Assembly (NCBI GenBank): GCA_036186865.1
Contig: AP025074.1
Coordinates: 5,942,877-6,006,876, forward strand
DNA length: 64,000 bases
Direction: 5' to 3'
Origin: Eustoma russellianum
Taxonomy: Eukaryota; Streptophyta; Magnoliopsida; Gentianales; Gentianaceae
Position 1 is the first letter of the stretch, and the number at the start of each line of letters is the position of its first letter. Shown here one piece after another: positions 12,035-23,013 of the stretch. A program made the translations under genes and the position numbers. The notes beneath the pieces were generated by a model. The model did not search any database. It worked only from the letters and a program-made list of their open reading frames with translations, and had not been told where the DNA came from.

Positions 12035-14288
12035 TGTAGCACCCCCTCCCGAACCCTAGCATCAGGAACAGTACACCCGCCGTATCTCACTAAGGAGAAT
12101 ACAAGGTTTTGAATCAATTTCCAATATGTCTGAAAAGACATAGAAATTTTTTGCACGGAAACGAAATACAAAGATGTTAACTTACATGAATAAAGAAACC
12201 CTCAATAAAATAATAAATCAGAAACAACAATAAAGTCACTGTGCCAACATCTAAATACTAACAGTCTAAAGTCTAAACAGGGTAGTGTCTGATGAAATCC
12301 CAATAAAATAATAACAAATGACCACAAAGTCTCCTCGTGTCCTAGATGCGGCCATCAGTTTGCCCACTCCACCGTGTTAGCCCCGTCCTCGACAAAGACA
12401 TAATCGTAGGCCTCTCCCTACTCACCTGGAGAGGGTGGGGGGAAGTAGGGGTGAGTGATGGGGAAATCACTCAGTAGGCACCTGTCTCCAAGTAGTACAA
12501 GACGAGCATCCAAGAATGATATAACACATATCACATAAAACATGATGTCACATAAGCATATGAAAGAATGCGGAAAAGTAAATCACTCCAGGTAAAGAAT
12601 GCGCAACATCGTGATGCATGTCCCACTATGCATGTCACACGCAACAAAGTCATGTCACACAGAATGTCGATATCTACACTGTGCAATGCATGAATCCGGG
12701 TTCTACTAAGTGGCTGTGGGTCGTACCCACCCACAGTCACCATACTGAGTGTGTATGGCCGCGCCACCGTACACCATCCTGAGTGTGCGTGGCCCTGCCA
12801 CCGTACACCATCCTGAGCGTCCGTGACTCATACGTCACGACCCGCCATAAATGCAATGCACATGCCATGAATGTAAAAATGCAATCGCCTGAGGCCCCTG
12901 GCCCATCCTCGCCATCTTCCGGCACTCAAATCTAGGTTTAGTTGTTGCCCATATGCTTACTCAACATTGTTCAGCATCAAATCCACTTTTCCACGGCTTG
13001 TATACATTTATTGTGCATTTCCTATATTTTCCCTCATTTTTCCCTTATTTATTTCTATTTATTACCTAATTATCCTAATTAAATAAATTATCAAATTTAC
13101 TGTAATTTAATGAAAATAACCTAATTTCAGCATTTTATAAATTCTGGAATTTATTTATATTTTTCCTATGATTATTTCTATTTTAAAACAATTAGATAAC
13201 ATTAATACAATTTCAGAAATTCATCATTTTTTTATAACCTGCCTTGCGCCCAGGTCCATTCGCATGCGCAGGTCCGGCCCGCTAATGGCTGGCCTGTGAT
13301 ACCAGCTTTTTCTTTTTTTTAGTTATCCGGTTAATTGGGCCGACAGCAGCTGGCCCGGTCTGCTGTGCATTCGGCCCGGTCCGCTAAGCCGCCAGCCCTT
13401 TTTTTATTTATTCAGTTAAATGTGCTGGACTGCAGCCGCCAGCCAGCGGCCCATTAAGGGCTGACCTGGTCTGCGCATGTTGCTGGCCGGCCCTAATCAA
13501 TTTTTTTGATATTGCATCTAGCGACACCAGGGGCGCATGCGACCTCACGCTCGCGTGTGAAGGCCACGCGCGGCCACTCTAGCGGCGCGTGAGGCGCACC
13601 TCCGGCCTCCAGCGTCCGTTTTTCGACCCCGATCTATATTTTCGCCTACTTCCAGTATATGGGAACCTATTCTAAGGCCAAAACAACAATGAAAAACCCT
13701 AAACTTGTTAAAAGTGGCTATTTTGATTATCAAATGTTTTCCTAATATCGAAATCAAGACACACATAACGTTTATACACATCAGTACTTAAGAATATCAG
13801 TTTTTCACAGATTACTCAACATAATATAGATTTCAACAATTAAACAACAAAACACATAATATATACCAAAGCATGCTTGAATTTGTACCATTTGAAGGGG
13901 GAAAAGGGAACCTACCTCGATTGTAGACTGAATATCAACCACTGAAGAACAAGATTACTTTACTTCCTCTTCTTCTCTCTCTTTTTCCATCCTCCTCACT
14001 GCCGTTGCCCTTCTCCTGCCCCTCTCTTTCTCTTTCCTTTTGCTATATTTTTTTTGTGCGTTCTTCCCTTACTCCCAGCGCCCCCTTTATGCGTTAATTT
14101 GTGCGACAGTTTTGGGGGCGTGGTATCACGTCCCTTCTTCTTTTTTTAAAATTTCTTTAATCCTTATCCCCTTATCCCTTTTAAATATCTTTATGATAAC
14201 TCTCCCTTTTCAAATTGTTAATTTCTTAATTTATATATTAACTATTATATTTTTTTCTTTTTTTCTTTTTTTCTTCAGGGTTATAACA
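12035..14288 (-). repeat. B 3' LTR
   Basis: Pairs with 19359-21594. Minus-strand start TGTTATAACCC, end GGGTGCTACA. The conserved hairpin is at 12453-12472 (GAGTGAT/ATCACTC), followed by a long pyrimidine tract and CCAG near 12426. It differs from the right LTR by scattered substitutions and small indels, for example around 13260-13330. Long T-rich runs occur near its 5' end (14040-14280). Confidence 0.93.
12715..12840. repeat. LTR minisatellite (B, left)
   Basis: About three degenerate ~37-bp units with the core CCACCGTACACCATCCTGAG; the homologous array in the right LTR is at about 20030-20155. Confidence 0.85.
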
Positions 14289-14325
14289 TCCTATCCACCT
14301 TACAAAAGTTTCGTCCTCGAAACTT
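14289..14325 (-). other. B polypurine tract and flanking hairpin
   Basis: On the minus strand a stem-loop (AAGTTTCG/CGAAACTT, 14306-14325) is followed by AAGGTGGATAGGA and then the 3' LTR. The purine stretch is the expected plus-strand primer; the same hairpin precedes the PPT in D and F. Confidence 0.8.
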
Positions 14326-14366
14326 GACGTAACTTAATCATAGAGGCTGGAGAGATTCGATGTACC

Positions 14367-14715
14367 TTAATCGAAGAGTTCAGGGTAGCGTTCGCGCATC
14401 TGCTCCTCCAGCTCCCAAGTCGCTTCAATTTTCCTTGTGACTGCTCCACTGTACCTTGACATATGTAATGATTCTCCTCCTCAGCTATTGATCCTTGCGA
14501 TCAATGATTCGAATAGGAGTCTCTTCGTATGATGTCTCCTGTCTGATCCTCAAAAGCGGTGCGTCCAGTATGTGGCTCCGATCTGGGACATACCTCCTCA
14601 ATTGAGAGACATGAAATACATCGTGCACCTGGGATAGCGGCGGTGGTAAAGCCAAACGGTAAGCTAACGAACTGATCCTCTCGAGCACCTCGTAGGGGCC
14701 AATGTATCGAGGCAT
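14367..14715 (-). pseudogene. B integrase C terminus and chromodomain
   Basis: The frame 14485-14715 begins PRYIGPYEVLERI and contains HDVFHVSQLRRYVPDRSHIL, the GPY/F-type C-terminal integrase module. After an in-frame TAG near 14485 the sequence continues YVKVQWSSH and, after a further frame slip near 14430, ends ERYPELFD and stop at 14367: a chromodomain of the short plant chromovirus kind. The chromodomain is thought to direct integration toward particular chromatin. Broken by at least one stop and one frameshift. Confidence 0.8.
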
Positions 14716-15857
14716 AACTTACCCTTCAATCCGAATCGTGCTACACCCTTCATTGGCGATACCTTCAGATAAACCTTTTCTCCGACCGTAAACTCCAGAG
14801 GACGCCTCTTCGAATCTGCCCAGCTCTTACTTCTGTCTTGAGCAACCTTAAGCCTTTCACGAATCAACTTTATCTGCTCCTTGGTCTGCTCAACTAGCTT
14901 TGGGCCAGTGATTGCACGCTCCCCAACTTCATCCCAATGGATAGGGGACCTGCACTTACGCCCATAGAGCGCCTCAAATGGTGCCATGCCGATGGCGCTA
15001 TGATGACTGTTGTTGTAGGAGAACTCAATCAACTTGATCATACCGTCCCAGTTCCCCTTGAAGTCGATGGCGCAAGCTCTCAACATATCCTCCAACGTCT
15101 GTATGGTTCTCTCTTACTGCCCATCTGTCTACGGGTGAAACGCAGTACTCAATCGTAACTCGGTCCCCATCCTCCTCTGACATGCTGACCAAAACCTAGA
15201 AGTGAACTTTGAGTCATGATCAGAGACTATACTGACTGGAACGCCATGTAAATTGATGATGTTATCGATGTAGAGCGTAACCAATCTGTCCAGGGTCACA
15301 TCATTTGGCACAGGTAGGAAATGAGCGGACTTAGTCAAGCGGTCTACAATCACCCATATCATGTCATTTCCATTCCTTGTTCTCGGAAGTCCCATAACAA
15401 AATCCATAGTTATGTGCTCCCACTTCCATTCAGGGATCTCTAACGGCATCAACAAACCCCCTGGTCTTTGGGGTTCTGCTTTGACCTACTGACATACCAG
15501 ACATCTCTCAACAAAATCTGCTATGTGTCTCTTCATTCTACTCCACCAATAATGCTTCCTCAGATCATTATACATCTTCGTAGTACCAGGGTGAATAGAC
15601 ATCTTCGAGTTGTGCGCCTCCTTCAGAACTGTCCTTCTGAGATCCTCAACCTCAGGAACACACAGTCTCCCTTGAAACCACATGCTGCCGTCGTCATGGA
15701 TCTGAAAACCATCAACCTGACTAGTCATTATCCTCTTCCAGATCTCACTAAGTGCTACATCTCCCTTCTGCGCCTCTTTGATCTGCTCAATCAAAGACGG
15801 AGTGATAATCAGCACCGCTAGAACATTAGCTGTGGAGTCCACAATGTCAAGGTCCAA
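14716..15857 (-). pseudogene. B integrase
   Basis: Minus-strand fragments: 15486-15857 has the zinc-binding HHCC region (AHNSKMSIHPG...ERCLVC). 15129-15455 has the catalytic core start (ITMDFVMGLP, VIVDRLTKSAHFLPV, SIVSDHDSKFTSRFW). 14664-15095 has MLRACAIDF, EFSYNNSHHSAIGMAPFEALYGRKCRSP. Stops separate the pieces: a TAG where Gln is expected after the zinc finger (near 15490), and TAG and TAA in the HPQTDGQSE segment around 15117-15133, so the Glu of the DDE triad sits next to a break. Integrase joins element cDNA to target DNA. No intact protein is possible. Confidence 0.85.
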
Positions 15858-16213
15858 CTATACCATATCCCTTTCCAACAGCGTCTGTCTTGCATGTCTG
15901 GATTTCCTACTCAGGGCATCCGCAACTCGGTTCGCCTTCCTCGGATGATAGCTGATAGTCAAGTCATAGTCTTTCAACAACTCAAGCCATCTCCTCTGAT
16001 GCATGTTCAATTCCTTCTGTGTGAATAATTACTTCAAACTCTTATGGTCGGTAAAAAATTCACACTTCGCACCATACAGATAGTGGCACCAAATCTTTAG
16101 CGCGAATACCACCGCTGCCAACTCCAGATCATCCGTCAGGTAATTCTGCTTATAAGGCTTCAGTTGGCAGGAAACATAGGCAATAACTCTGTCGTTTTGC
16201 TTCTAAACGCACC
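15858..16213 (-). pseudogene. B RNase H, second exon
   Basis: Downstream of intron 3 the minus strand reads into the RNase H region ([13 protein letters not shown], [35 protein letters not shown]) with several premature stops, including a TAG within the first few codons and a stop near 16030. RNase H removes genomic RNA during reverse transcription. The position directly after RT and before the integrase zinc finger is as expected. Confidence 0.7.
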
Positions 16214-16281
16214 CTGAAAAGATAGAGGTTAGATCGTATTGTAATTGCAGGTAGAATTTGATGGAAATCTTATGCGTTTAC
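16214..16281 (-). other. B intron 3 (candidate spliceosomal intron in RNase H)
   Basis: 68 bp. On the minus strand the exon ends SKNGLG and is followed at once by GTAAACG; the segment ends CTCTATCTTTTCAG, after which coding resumes with the residues expected next in this domain. A CTAAC branch-site match lies about 18 nt before the AG. The segment contains a stop and is not a multiple of three. Element D, homologous here (about 41735), has continuous coding sequence with no insertion. Confidence 0.75.
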
Positions 16282-16960
16282 CTAGCCCGTTCTTCGATGT
16301 GTCGCTATAAATGACAAACCCTTCTGAGCCGGAAAGTTGAGCAAGTATAGGGGCCATTGTTAATAGTCTCTTAAGTTCTGCATAGCTCTGCTCGTATTCG
16401 GCGGTCCACACAAACTTTGATTTTTTCTGTGTCAATCTGCTCAAGGGCACTGCTATCGATGAGAATCCTTCAACGAACTTCCGATAGTAGCCGGCCAAGC
16501 CCAGAAAGCTCCTCACTTCAGTCACGTTAGTCGGTCTAGGCCATTCATTAATAGCCTCAATCTTCTTGGGATCTACAGAAATCCCCTCTTCCGAAACCAC
16601 GAGTCCCAAAAAAGCAACGCTCTTCAGCCAAAACTCGCACTTACTAAACTTGGCATATAGCTTCTTCTGCCTGAGGACCTCCAAAATCTCCCTCAAATTC
16701 TTTTCGTGCGACTCCTCATCCGGAGAATAGACCAGTATATCATCAATAAAGACCACCAAAAACTTATCAAGCTGGTCTTTGAACACCGTGTTCATCAAGT
16801 CCATGAAGGCTGCGGGAGCATTAGTTAGACCGAATGGCATCACTAAAAACTCATAGTGGTCGTATCTAGTGCGAAAAGCAGTCTTCACTACATCCTCTGC
16901 TTTAATCCTCAGTTGATGGTATCCAGATCGAAGATCAATTTTGGAGAATACCTTAGCGCC
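16282..16960 (-). pseudogene. B reverse transcriptase (palm) to RNase H start
   Basis: Follows intron 2 on the minus strand: [12 protein letters not shown], then [21 protein letters not shown], the catalytic FIDDIL at 16736-16750, [37 protein letters not shown] and [11 protein letters not shown]. This exon is open throughout, which is notable given the decay of its neighbours. RT copies genomic RNA into cDNA inside virus-like particles. Confidence 0.88.
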
Positions 16961-17036
16961 CTGAAGAATGCCAAAGTCACAGAATTAATTGAAAATTCTA
17001 TAATATTCATTATGAGTTACATTGATTAAAGTGTAC
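16961..17036 (-). other. B intron 2 (candidate intron in RT)
   Basis: 76 bp. The exon ends SDQLK, then GTACACTTTAATC ... GGCATTCTTCAG, then coding resumes GAKVFSKID, phase 0. A TAA occurs in frame within the first 30 nt. The homologous site in D carries a 75-bp GT-AG segment in the same phase. Confidence 0.75.
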
Positions 17037-17877
17037 CTTTAATTGATCGGAGAGGTCCTCGATCCAGGGTAGAAGATACTTGTTCTTGATGGTGATCTTA
17101 TTAATCTCCCGATAATCAATGCAAAGACTCATACTGCCATCCTTCTTCTTCATGAACAAAACAAGAGCTCCCCATGGTGAGACCCTGGGTCGAATGAACT
17201 TCCAATCTAGTAACTCTTCCAATTGTTCCTTCAGCTCCTTCAGTTCAGCCAGAGCCATCCTGTACGGTGCCTTCGATATCGGCTCAGCACCGGGAAGTAA
17301 ATTAATCTCGAATTCTACCTCTCGACTAGGCGGTAGTCCTTGCAGCTCATCGGAAAATACATCCTTATACTCATTCACCACTGGTATCGAATCCATCGAG
17401 GGTACCTCTTTCTCTACACCAATAGCATATACAAGAAAACATTGATTACCTTTCCTCAATGCCCTGTGCGCCTGCGCTGCACTTATGTAAATCTTCTTGG
17501 GCACCTTATGCAACTTGAAATCCCCCTGAAAGATGGTTTCCTGGTTACTATGTGACTGTATGCAAACCTGCCTCTGACGATAGTCGATCGTGGCCTGATA
17601 CTTAGCCAGAAAATCCATACCCAAATAACATCAAAATCTTGCATCTGGATGGGAATCAGAGTAGCAGTGAATTCTAGCTCGTTAATATCCAACGGACAAT
17701 CCTTGAACTGATAGTGGGATAAAAACACCTGGTCGCCGGCGGTTTGAACCCGGTAGGGAATCTCCAGCCATTCAGGTAGAATATTCAGACTTTTGACGAA
17801 CCTCCTGGCGATAAATGAATGACTGGCCCTACTATCGAAAAGAATGTAGGTTGGGACCTTGTTCATCAAAATCTCAC
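17037..17877 (-). pseudogene. B protease and N-terminal reverse transcriptase
   Basis: Begins right after intron 1. The protease active-site box reads DSRA at 17825-17836 where DSGA is usual, a GGG-to-AGG-type change that should inactivate it. A one-base frame slip near 17625 separates the protease from [15 protein letters not shown]. The RT N-terminus follows: [63 protein letters not shown], up to the intron 2 donor. Protease would cut the Gag-Pol precursor. Confidence 0.85.
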
Positions 17878-17969
17878 CTAACATATGTAGGTTTATACAT
17901 ATAACACTTAATCACAAGAAGGAAATGTATTCAAAGCAACTGAAACTTAAACACTTAATTAACATGTAC
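17878..17969 (-). other. B intron 1 (candidate intron between Gag and protease)
   Basis: 92 bp. The exon ends GDVVAG with the last codon split after its first base, then GTACATGTTAATTAAG ... CATATGTTAG, then the second exon begins GTGAGATTTTG (protein GEIL). Retention gives a stop four codons in. D has an 81-bp GT-AG segment at the same codon and phase. Confidence 0.72.
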
Positions 17970-19099
17970 CTGCTACGACATCGCCGATCTCCTCGACGTC
18001 AGCGTGTGTCATGGCATGTACTCGGGCATTATTCTTCGACCTCCCCTTCTGTTGTATCTAGATCTACTTTGGAGGGGTGCCCGTCCATACGCAGGGCAGT
18101 CTCTAGCGAAGTGCCCTGGGGTGCCACACCTGTAGCAAACGTCCCTGCTCCTCCAGCACTGACCCGGATGAAAGCGCCCACAATGGACACATGGTGTAGT
18201 GGGTGCCACCATCCTCACTGGCTGTACATCTGTCAACGCTGGTCCCTCGATGACAAGTGTCTGAGTAAACTGTCTCTGCTGCTGCGGTGGTCGAAAAGAG
18301 CTTCGCGACTGCTGTCGGCGGGGCACCTTCAGCCATCTCCCGTGTCTCCCAGAACGATACTCCTCTCATGGCTGCTTCGTCCGGTCTTCTACTGCACCCC
18401 TCCTTAGGTCACCCTCAACATCTCGGCATACCTCAAGTAGATCCTCAAAGGTCCCCAGTTTGGCACAAATAATCAAGGACTGAATGTGAGGGCTCAGTCC
18501 AGTCTTGAACTTAGACATCTTTGCCTTCTTGTTATCCATAACGGAAGGCATATATCTCCCCAGCACATGAAATCTCTCCGAGTACTGGTCCACGGTCATT
18601 GACCCCTGAGTAAGTAGCTGGAACTCAGTCATCCTCCTCTGTAAGGCACTCTCAGAAATGTAGTGCCTCTGATACTTTTCTTGGAACTGGGTCCAAGTCA
18701 ACTGTGGGGTCAATCGGTGCTGCACGCTAAGCCACTATCCCCTAGCATCACCCTCAAGAAATGAAATGACCACCTCCACCTTCAGGTCATCAAGAACCAG
18801 CAATAACCTCAACTGCTCGGTCACATTCTAGAGCCAGATCTCGGCCTCCTCTAGCCTGTAGTGCCCCTAAACATTGGTACTCGGGAATACTGTATCTCCC
18901 TATAAAAGAATCGAAGTCCTGGGGGGTGGTGGTGGGGCTGCTACTGCTGCTACAGGTGAGCCATCTGTACCTGCTGCTGAGCCACCAAGGTAGTCAGGGT
19001 GGCTAGAGTATCAGCAAGAACTTGGGGGATAGCCCCCTAACCCCGATGGTTATCACTGTTGTGCCCTCCATTACCTGCTGACTCACGTCTTAGAGGCAT
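17970..19099 (-). pseudogene. B Gag (nucleocapsid-capsid polyprotein)
   Basis: The likely start is ATG 19099 (MPLRRESAG). The capsid-like retrotransposon Gag domain is in 18366-18725 (LTWTQFQEKYQRHYIS, MTVDQYSERFHVLGRYMP, FKTGLSPHIQSLI). The nucleocapsid part (18009-18326) has two zinc motifs, CVHCGRFHPGQC (CX2CX3HX3C) and CYRCGTPGHFARDC (CX2CX4HX4C). Stops lie upstream of 18725, and a frame slip between the zinc motifs and the conserved HADVEE end separates the C terminus. Gag packages element RNA in particles. With intron 1 retained the protein would end just after this region. Confidence 0.82.
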
Positions 19100-19103
19100 T
19101 TTT

Positions 19104-19198
19104 CTGGAGTTCGAGTTCATAAAAAGTGTGTAGGTTAGTCAAAAATAAATTAAATAGTTGATCGCGGGGTAAAACGGCAATTAACAAGAAAAGCTCAC
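19104..19198 (-). other. Candidate intron between PBS and gag ATG (B)
   Basis: The minus strand has GATG|GTGAGC, a TGACTAAC branch-like word, then GAACTCCAG five bases before the gag ATG; 95 nt. D has a GTAAGA ... TGCAG pair ending directly at its gag ATG. Splicing is inferred only. Confidence 0.45.
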
Positions 19199-19344
19199 CA
19201 TCAGCACACATCTCCCTTAAACCGATCATAACTTAGGTCTACTTCATTTATTAGGGGTATACTCGTCGTTTCTAGGAAAAGATCATAACTTATGTCTAGG
19301 TGATCTAGTTAATCCTACGTTTCTAAGGCGGATCTGAAGCCTCG

Positions 19345-19356
19345 GCTCTGATACCA
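19345..19356 (-). other. B primer-binding site
   Basis: Minus-strand TGGTATCAGAGC, complementary to the 3' end of initiator tRNA-Met, two bases inside the 5' LTR. Confidence 0.9.
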
Positions 19357-19358
19357 CC

Positions 19359-21594
19359 TGTAGCGCCCTGCTCCCGAACCTTAGCACTGGGAACAGTGCA
19401 CTCGCCGTATCTCACTAAGGAGAATAAAAGACGTCGTATCAATTTCCAACATGTCCGGAATGACGTAGAAATTTTTTGTGCGAAACAAAATACAATGACG
19501 TTAACTTACATGAATAAAGAAACCCTGAATAAAATAATAAATCAGAAATGATAATTAAGTGACTGTGCCAACATCTAAATACAAACAGTCTAAAGTCTAA
19601 ACAGGGTAGTGTCTGATGAAATCCCAATAAAATAATAACAAATGACCACAAAGTCTCCTCGTGTCCTAGATGCAGCCATCAGTTTGCCCACTCCACCGTG
19701 TCAGCCTCGTCCTCGACAAAGACATAATCATAGGCCTCTTCCTGCTCATCTGGAGAGGGGGAGGGGGAGGTAGGGGTGAGTGACAGAGAAATCACTCAGT
19801 AGGCACCTGCCTCCAAGTAGTACAAGACGAGCATCCAAGAATGATATAACACATTGAACATAAAACATGATATCACATAAGCATATGAAAGAATGCGGAA
19901 AAGTAAATCACTCGAGGTAAAGAATGCACAACATCGTGATGCATGTCCCACTATGCATGTCACACGCAACAAAGTCATGTCACACAGAATGCCGATATCT
20001 ACAATGTGCAATGCATGAATCCGGGTCCTACTGAGTGCCTGTGGGTCGTAGTCACCATACTGAGTGTGCTTGGCAGTGCCACCGTACGCCATCCTGAGTG
20101 TGTGTGGCCCCGCCACCGTACACCATCCTGAGCATCCGTGACCCGTACGTCACGACCCATCATAAATGCAATGCACATGCCAAGAGTGCAAAAGTGCAAT
20201 CGCCTGAGGCCCCTGGCCCATCCTCGCCATCCTCCGGCACTCAAATCTAGGTTCAGTTGTTGTCCGTATGCTAACTCAACATTGTTCGGATCAAATCCAC
20301 TTTTCCATGGCTTGTATACATTTATCGTGCATTTCCTATATTTTTCCTCATTTTCCCTTATTGATTTCTATTTATTACCTAACTATCCTAATTAAATAAA
20401 TTATCAAAATTACTGTAATTTAATGAAAATAACCTAATTTCAGCATTTTATAAATTCTGGAATTTATTTATAATTTTCTGATATTTATTTATATTTTTCT
20501 ATAATTATTTCTATTTTAAAACAATTAAATAATATTAATACAATTTCAGAAATTCAGAATTTTTTTATAACCTGGCAGGCTCGTCCCCAAGTCCATTCGC
20601 ACGTGCAGGTCCGGCCCACTAAGGGATGGCCTACGATACCAGCTTTTTTGAGTTATCCGGTTAATTGGGCCGACAACAGCTGGCCCGGTCCGCTAAGCTG
20701 CCAGCCCTTTCTTTATTTATTCAGTTAAATGGGCTAAACAGCAGCCGCCAGCCATCGGCCCATTAAGGGCTGGACTGGTCTGCGCACGTCAATTTTTTTT
20801 GATATTGCATCCAGCGACGCCAAGGGCGCGTGCGACCTCTCGCTCGCGCGTGAAGGCAACGGGCTGCCACTCCGATGGCACGTGAGGCGTACCTCTAGCC
20901 TCCGGCGTCTGGTTTTTGACCCCGATCTATATTTTCGCCTACTTCTAGTCTATGGGAACCTATTCTAAGGCCAAAACAATAACTAAAAACCCTAAACTTG
21001 TTAAAAGTGGCTATTTTGATTATCAAATTTTTCCCTAATATCAAAATCAAGGAACGCATAACGTTTATACACAACCACAGTACCCAAGAATATCAGTTTT
21101 TCACAGATTACTCAACATAATTTAGATTTCAACAATTAAACAACAAAACACATAGTATATCACCAAAGCATGCTTGAATTTGTACCATTTGGAGAGGGAA
21201 AAGGGAACCTACCTCGATTGTAGACTGAATATCAACCAGTGAAAAACAAGATTACTTTACTTCCTCTTCTTCTCTCTCTTTTTCCTTCCTCCTCAATGCC
21301 GTTGCCCCTCTCCTGCGCCTCCATTTCTCTTTCCTTCTGCTATATTTTTGTTTTGTGCGTTCTTCCCTTGCTCCCAGCGCCCCCTTAGTGTGTTAATTTG
21401 AGCGAAAGTTTTGGGGGCGGTTACCACGCCCCCTAATCACGTCCTTTTTTTTAATTTCTTTAATCCTTATCTTCTTATCCCTTTTAAATACCTTTATGAT
21501 AACTCTCCTTTTTCAAAATGTTAATTTCTTAATTTATACATTAACAATTATATTTTTTTTGTTTTTTCTTTTTTTTTTCTTTGGAGCTATAACA
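19359..21594 (-). repeat. B 5' LTR
   Basis: Pairs with 12035-14288. The hairpin is at 19778-19797 (GAGTGA/TCACTC), the minisatellite at 20030-20155. It ends at the CGATT duplication. Confidence 0.93.
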
Positions 21595-21599
21595 CGATT

Positions 21600-22379
21600 A
21601 GGACACATTGGCATTTCTACACTTGAAAAACTTCAACGAAAGAACCTAATACGAGGATTGCCTAAAGTTGATTTGGGCAACTTTCAATTATGTGAATCTT
21701 CTATTAAAGGCAAACAAACATGCGAGTCACTTAAACCAAAAATGAAATTAGAACGTCTAGAGTTTTAAAATTTCTACACATTGATTTGTTTGGTCCTAGT
21801 CGTACTAAGAGTCTCGGTGGACGTCACTATGCATGTGTTATAGTTGATGATTTTTCTCGCTATACATGGACTTTATTTCTTGCAAATAAAGATGATAGTG
21901 CCGTTGAGATTGTAAAATTAATAAAACAATTTGAAAATGAATATTGTTTAAATGCAAAAAAGATTAGAAGCCATGGAGGTGGTGAATTTAAAAACAAGGA
22001 CATGATTGCATTTTGCGAAGAAAAAGGAATCAAACACGAGTTTTCGCCACCTAGAACTCCACAATTAAATGGAGTAGTAGAAAGAAAGAATAGGACACTA
22101 CAAGAAATCGCTAGAACCATGTTGTGTGAAAATAAATTGCCTAGATTTTTGTGGGTGGAAGCCGTAAACTTGTCTAAGAACCCCGTGCTCCACTCCAAGG
22201 CAAAGCACATAGAAGTACGATATCACTTCTTTCGTGATCACGTGAATAATGGTGATATTGTTATAGATCATGTACGCACTGAGGCACAAGTAGCTGACAT
22301 ATTCACTAAGCCACTGAATCAAGCCACGTACGAAAATCTCCGCTCTAAATTAGGCATGATTTCTGCTGATTTGATTTGA
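21600..22379 (+). pseudogene. Copia C1 integrase joined to the RNase H tail by an internal deletion
   Basis: Continues C1 after B. First the integrase zinc region (LGHIGISTLEKL ... LCESSIKGK), then a frame slip near 21765. From Met 21786 a 197-residue open frame carries the integrase core (VIVDDFSRYTW, EEKGIKHEFSPPRTPQLNGVVERKN). Near 22161-22172 it passes straight into LSKNPVLHSKAKHIEV ... VADIFTKPLNQ, the C-terminal RNase H region, and a natural-looking stop at 22379. All of RT and most of RNase H is deleted; the reverse-oriented copy G shows the full order. The second catalytic Asp region reads RSHGGGEF, where G has RSDRGDEF. Confidence 0.85.
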
Positions 22380-22424
22380 TATTTCTTTCCATCTTTGCAT
22401 GCACTTTTGATTTTCTTTCCAAAA

Positions 22425-22609
22425 TAAAGGAGGAGAGAGTGCATGATTTAAGGGGGAGAGAAAGTGATTGATTGCAAAAAACAAGGGGGAGAAAATTCAA
22501 AATTCAAAATTTGAAATTTGAAATTTGAATTTGTGCACGATTGGAAGGGGAGCGATTAAATTTAAATCATGTACTAAGATTATTTTGTAAATAATCAAAA
22601 GGGGGAGAT
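22425..22609 (+). repeat. Multiple polypurine tracts before the copia LTR
   Basis: Five G-rich purine blocks (AAAGGAGGAGAGAG, AAGGGGGAGAGAAAG, AAGGGGGAGAAAA, GGAAGGGGAGCG, AAAAGGGGGAGATTG) in under 190 bp, the last directly before the LTR. Each could prime plus-strand synthesis. G has the matching set at 31000-31180. Confidence 0.85.
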
Positions 22610-22968
22610 TGTTGAGAAAAAAGAGTTTGAGCGATTCACAAAATACATGATTTAAATAACATGTGCTAAAGAAATACATGACACATTTTATGACTTGACA
22701 CATTTTTGTGACAAACTTGCCTTATATATTTTATATATAATGTTGCTGTACTAACAAGCCATGAAGCTTTAAAGCTTACATCAAATGGCAAACATTTGTT
22801 GTGTTTGAACTATTTTCAGGTGCCACCATTAATGAACTACACTAGTTCATTAAGTGAAGTACTTAGTTAAATGAACTAAGTAGTTCAGTAAATGGAGAAA
22901 TATTTGGAGAAGGTATGAAGGCAACAAACATGGAAATGGAAACTCTCCTCTCCTCTTTAAATCACATG

Positions 22969-23013
<45 letters not shown>

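Larger units (their letters stand above)
12035..21594 (-). mobile_element. Chromovirus 'B', complete Ty3/gypsy insertion
   Basis: A 9560-bp element on the minus strand. The 5-bp target duplication CGATT (12030-12034 and 21595-21599) lies inside copia C1 pol, and removing B rejoins the copia sequence exactly. Termini are TGTTATA...GCTACA on the minus strand. LTRs are 2254 bp (left, 3') and 2236 bp (right, 5'). The internal order is PBS, gag, protease, RT, RNase H, integrase, chromodomain, PPT. The chromodomain, two zinc knuckles and iMet-type PBS place it among plant chromoviruses, of Tekay/Del type by my judgement. The coding region has many stops and frameshifts. Three GT-AG intron-like segments interrupt gag-pol. 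Confidence 0.93.

Noticed and set aside
13500..13781. GC-rich, Arg-rich minus-strand frame in the B LTR
   Set aside because: Not kept in the other B LTR (20800-20950 has indels); composition effect.
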